5,598 nucleotides of DNA from Actinomycetota bacterium (GTDB lineage Bacteria; Actinomycetota; Actinomycetes; Actinomycetales; Microbacteriaceae), in NCBI GenBank assembly GCA_009699665.1, contig WLNS01000085.1, positions 1 to 5,598 on the forward strand, read 5' to 3'. Each line of letters begins with the position of its first letter. The first letter of the stretch is position 1. The notes below the pieces were generated by a model. It saw nothing but the letters and a program-made list of their open reading frames with translations, was not told the origin of the DNA and made no database searches. This document shows positions 5,598 through 5,598 of the stretch, one piece after another. The position numbers were made by a program, and so were the translations under genes.

Positions 5598-5598
5598 A

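Larger units (their letters stand above)
5353..5598. other. Gene-free intergenic region rich in inverted repeats
   Basis: These 246 bases upstream of the XRE gene contain no convincing coding region, tRNA or rRNA. They hold several inverted repeats: a weak hairpin GGCTC-CGCCA-GAGCC (5381-5395), GGGGA-TG-TCCCC (5456-5467), the compound hairpin at 5465-5521, GGAATC-GAC-GATTCC (5527-5541) and a terminator-like hairpin at 5572-5586. It could be a structured RNA, a repeat element or a recombination site. None of these can be decided from sequence alone. Confidence 0.6.

Overview
The window reads as a high-GC actinobacterial chromosome, most likely Microbacteriaceae. Three things point there. An rpiB gene is followed directly by an Fpg/Nei glycosylase, an adjacency also known in Mycobacterium. 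The glycosylase has the long linker I remember from Microbacteriaceae. A GGTTGAGTAG...TATCGAAACC palindromic repeat, of a kind common in that family, lies inside the glycosylase gene. The family assignment rests on memory of protein families and not on a search.

Left part (1-3487, plus strand): an apparent housekeeping operon with short gaps of 26, 16 and 12 nt. It holds the 3' end of ribose-5-phosphate isomerase B, a Nei-type DNA glycosylase, a YtcJ-like metal-dependent amidohydrolase and a small membrane protein of unknown function. The glycosylase carries a 27-nt tandem repeat, read in frame as nine-residue units, in the linker between its two DNA-binding halves.

Right part (3488-5598): an accessory segment with two different two-gene toxin-antitoxin-like modules facing each other. 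On the plus strand is a VapBC pair (antitoxin, then PIN-domain RNase) with a 4-nt overlap. On the minus strand is an XRE-type DNA-binding protein followed by a small nucleotidyltransferase-fold protein, also with a 4-nt overlap. Each module has a near-perfect inverted repeat with 10-nt arms lying over its -10 promoter element, as expected for autorepression by the antitoxin. The spacing suggests the vapBC mRNA is leaderless, while the XRE gene has a strong Shine-Dalgarno sequence.

The last about 245 bases (5353-5598) hold no convincing gene. They are dense in inverted repeats, including a 57-nt compound hairpin, a 15-nt palindrome and a probable terminator at the window edge.
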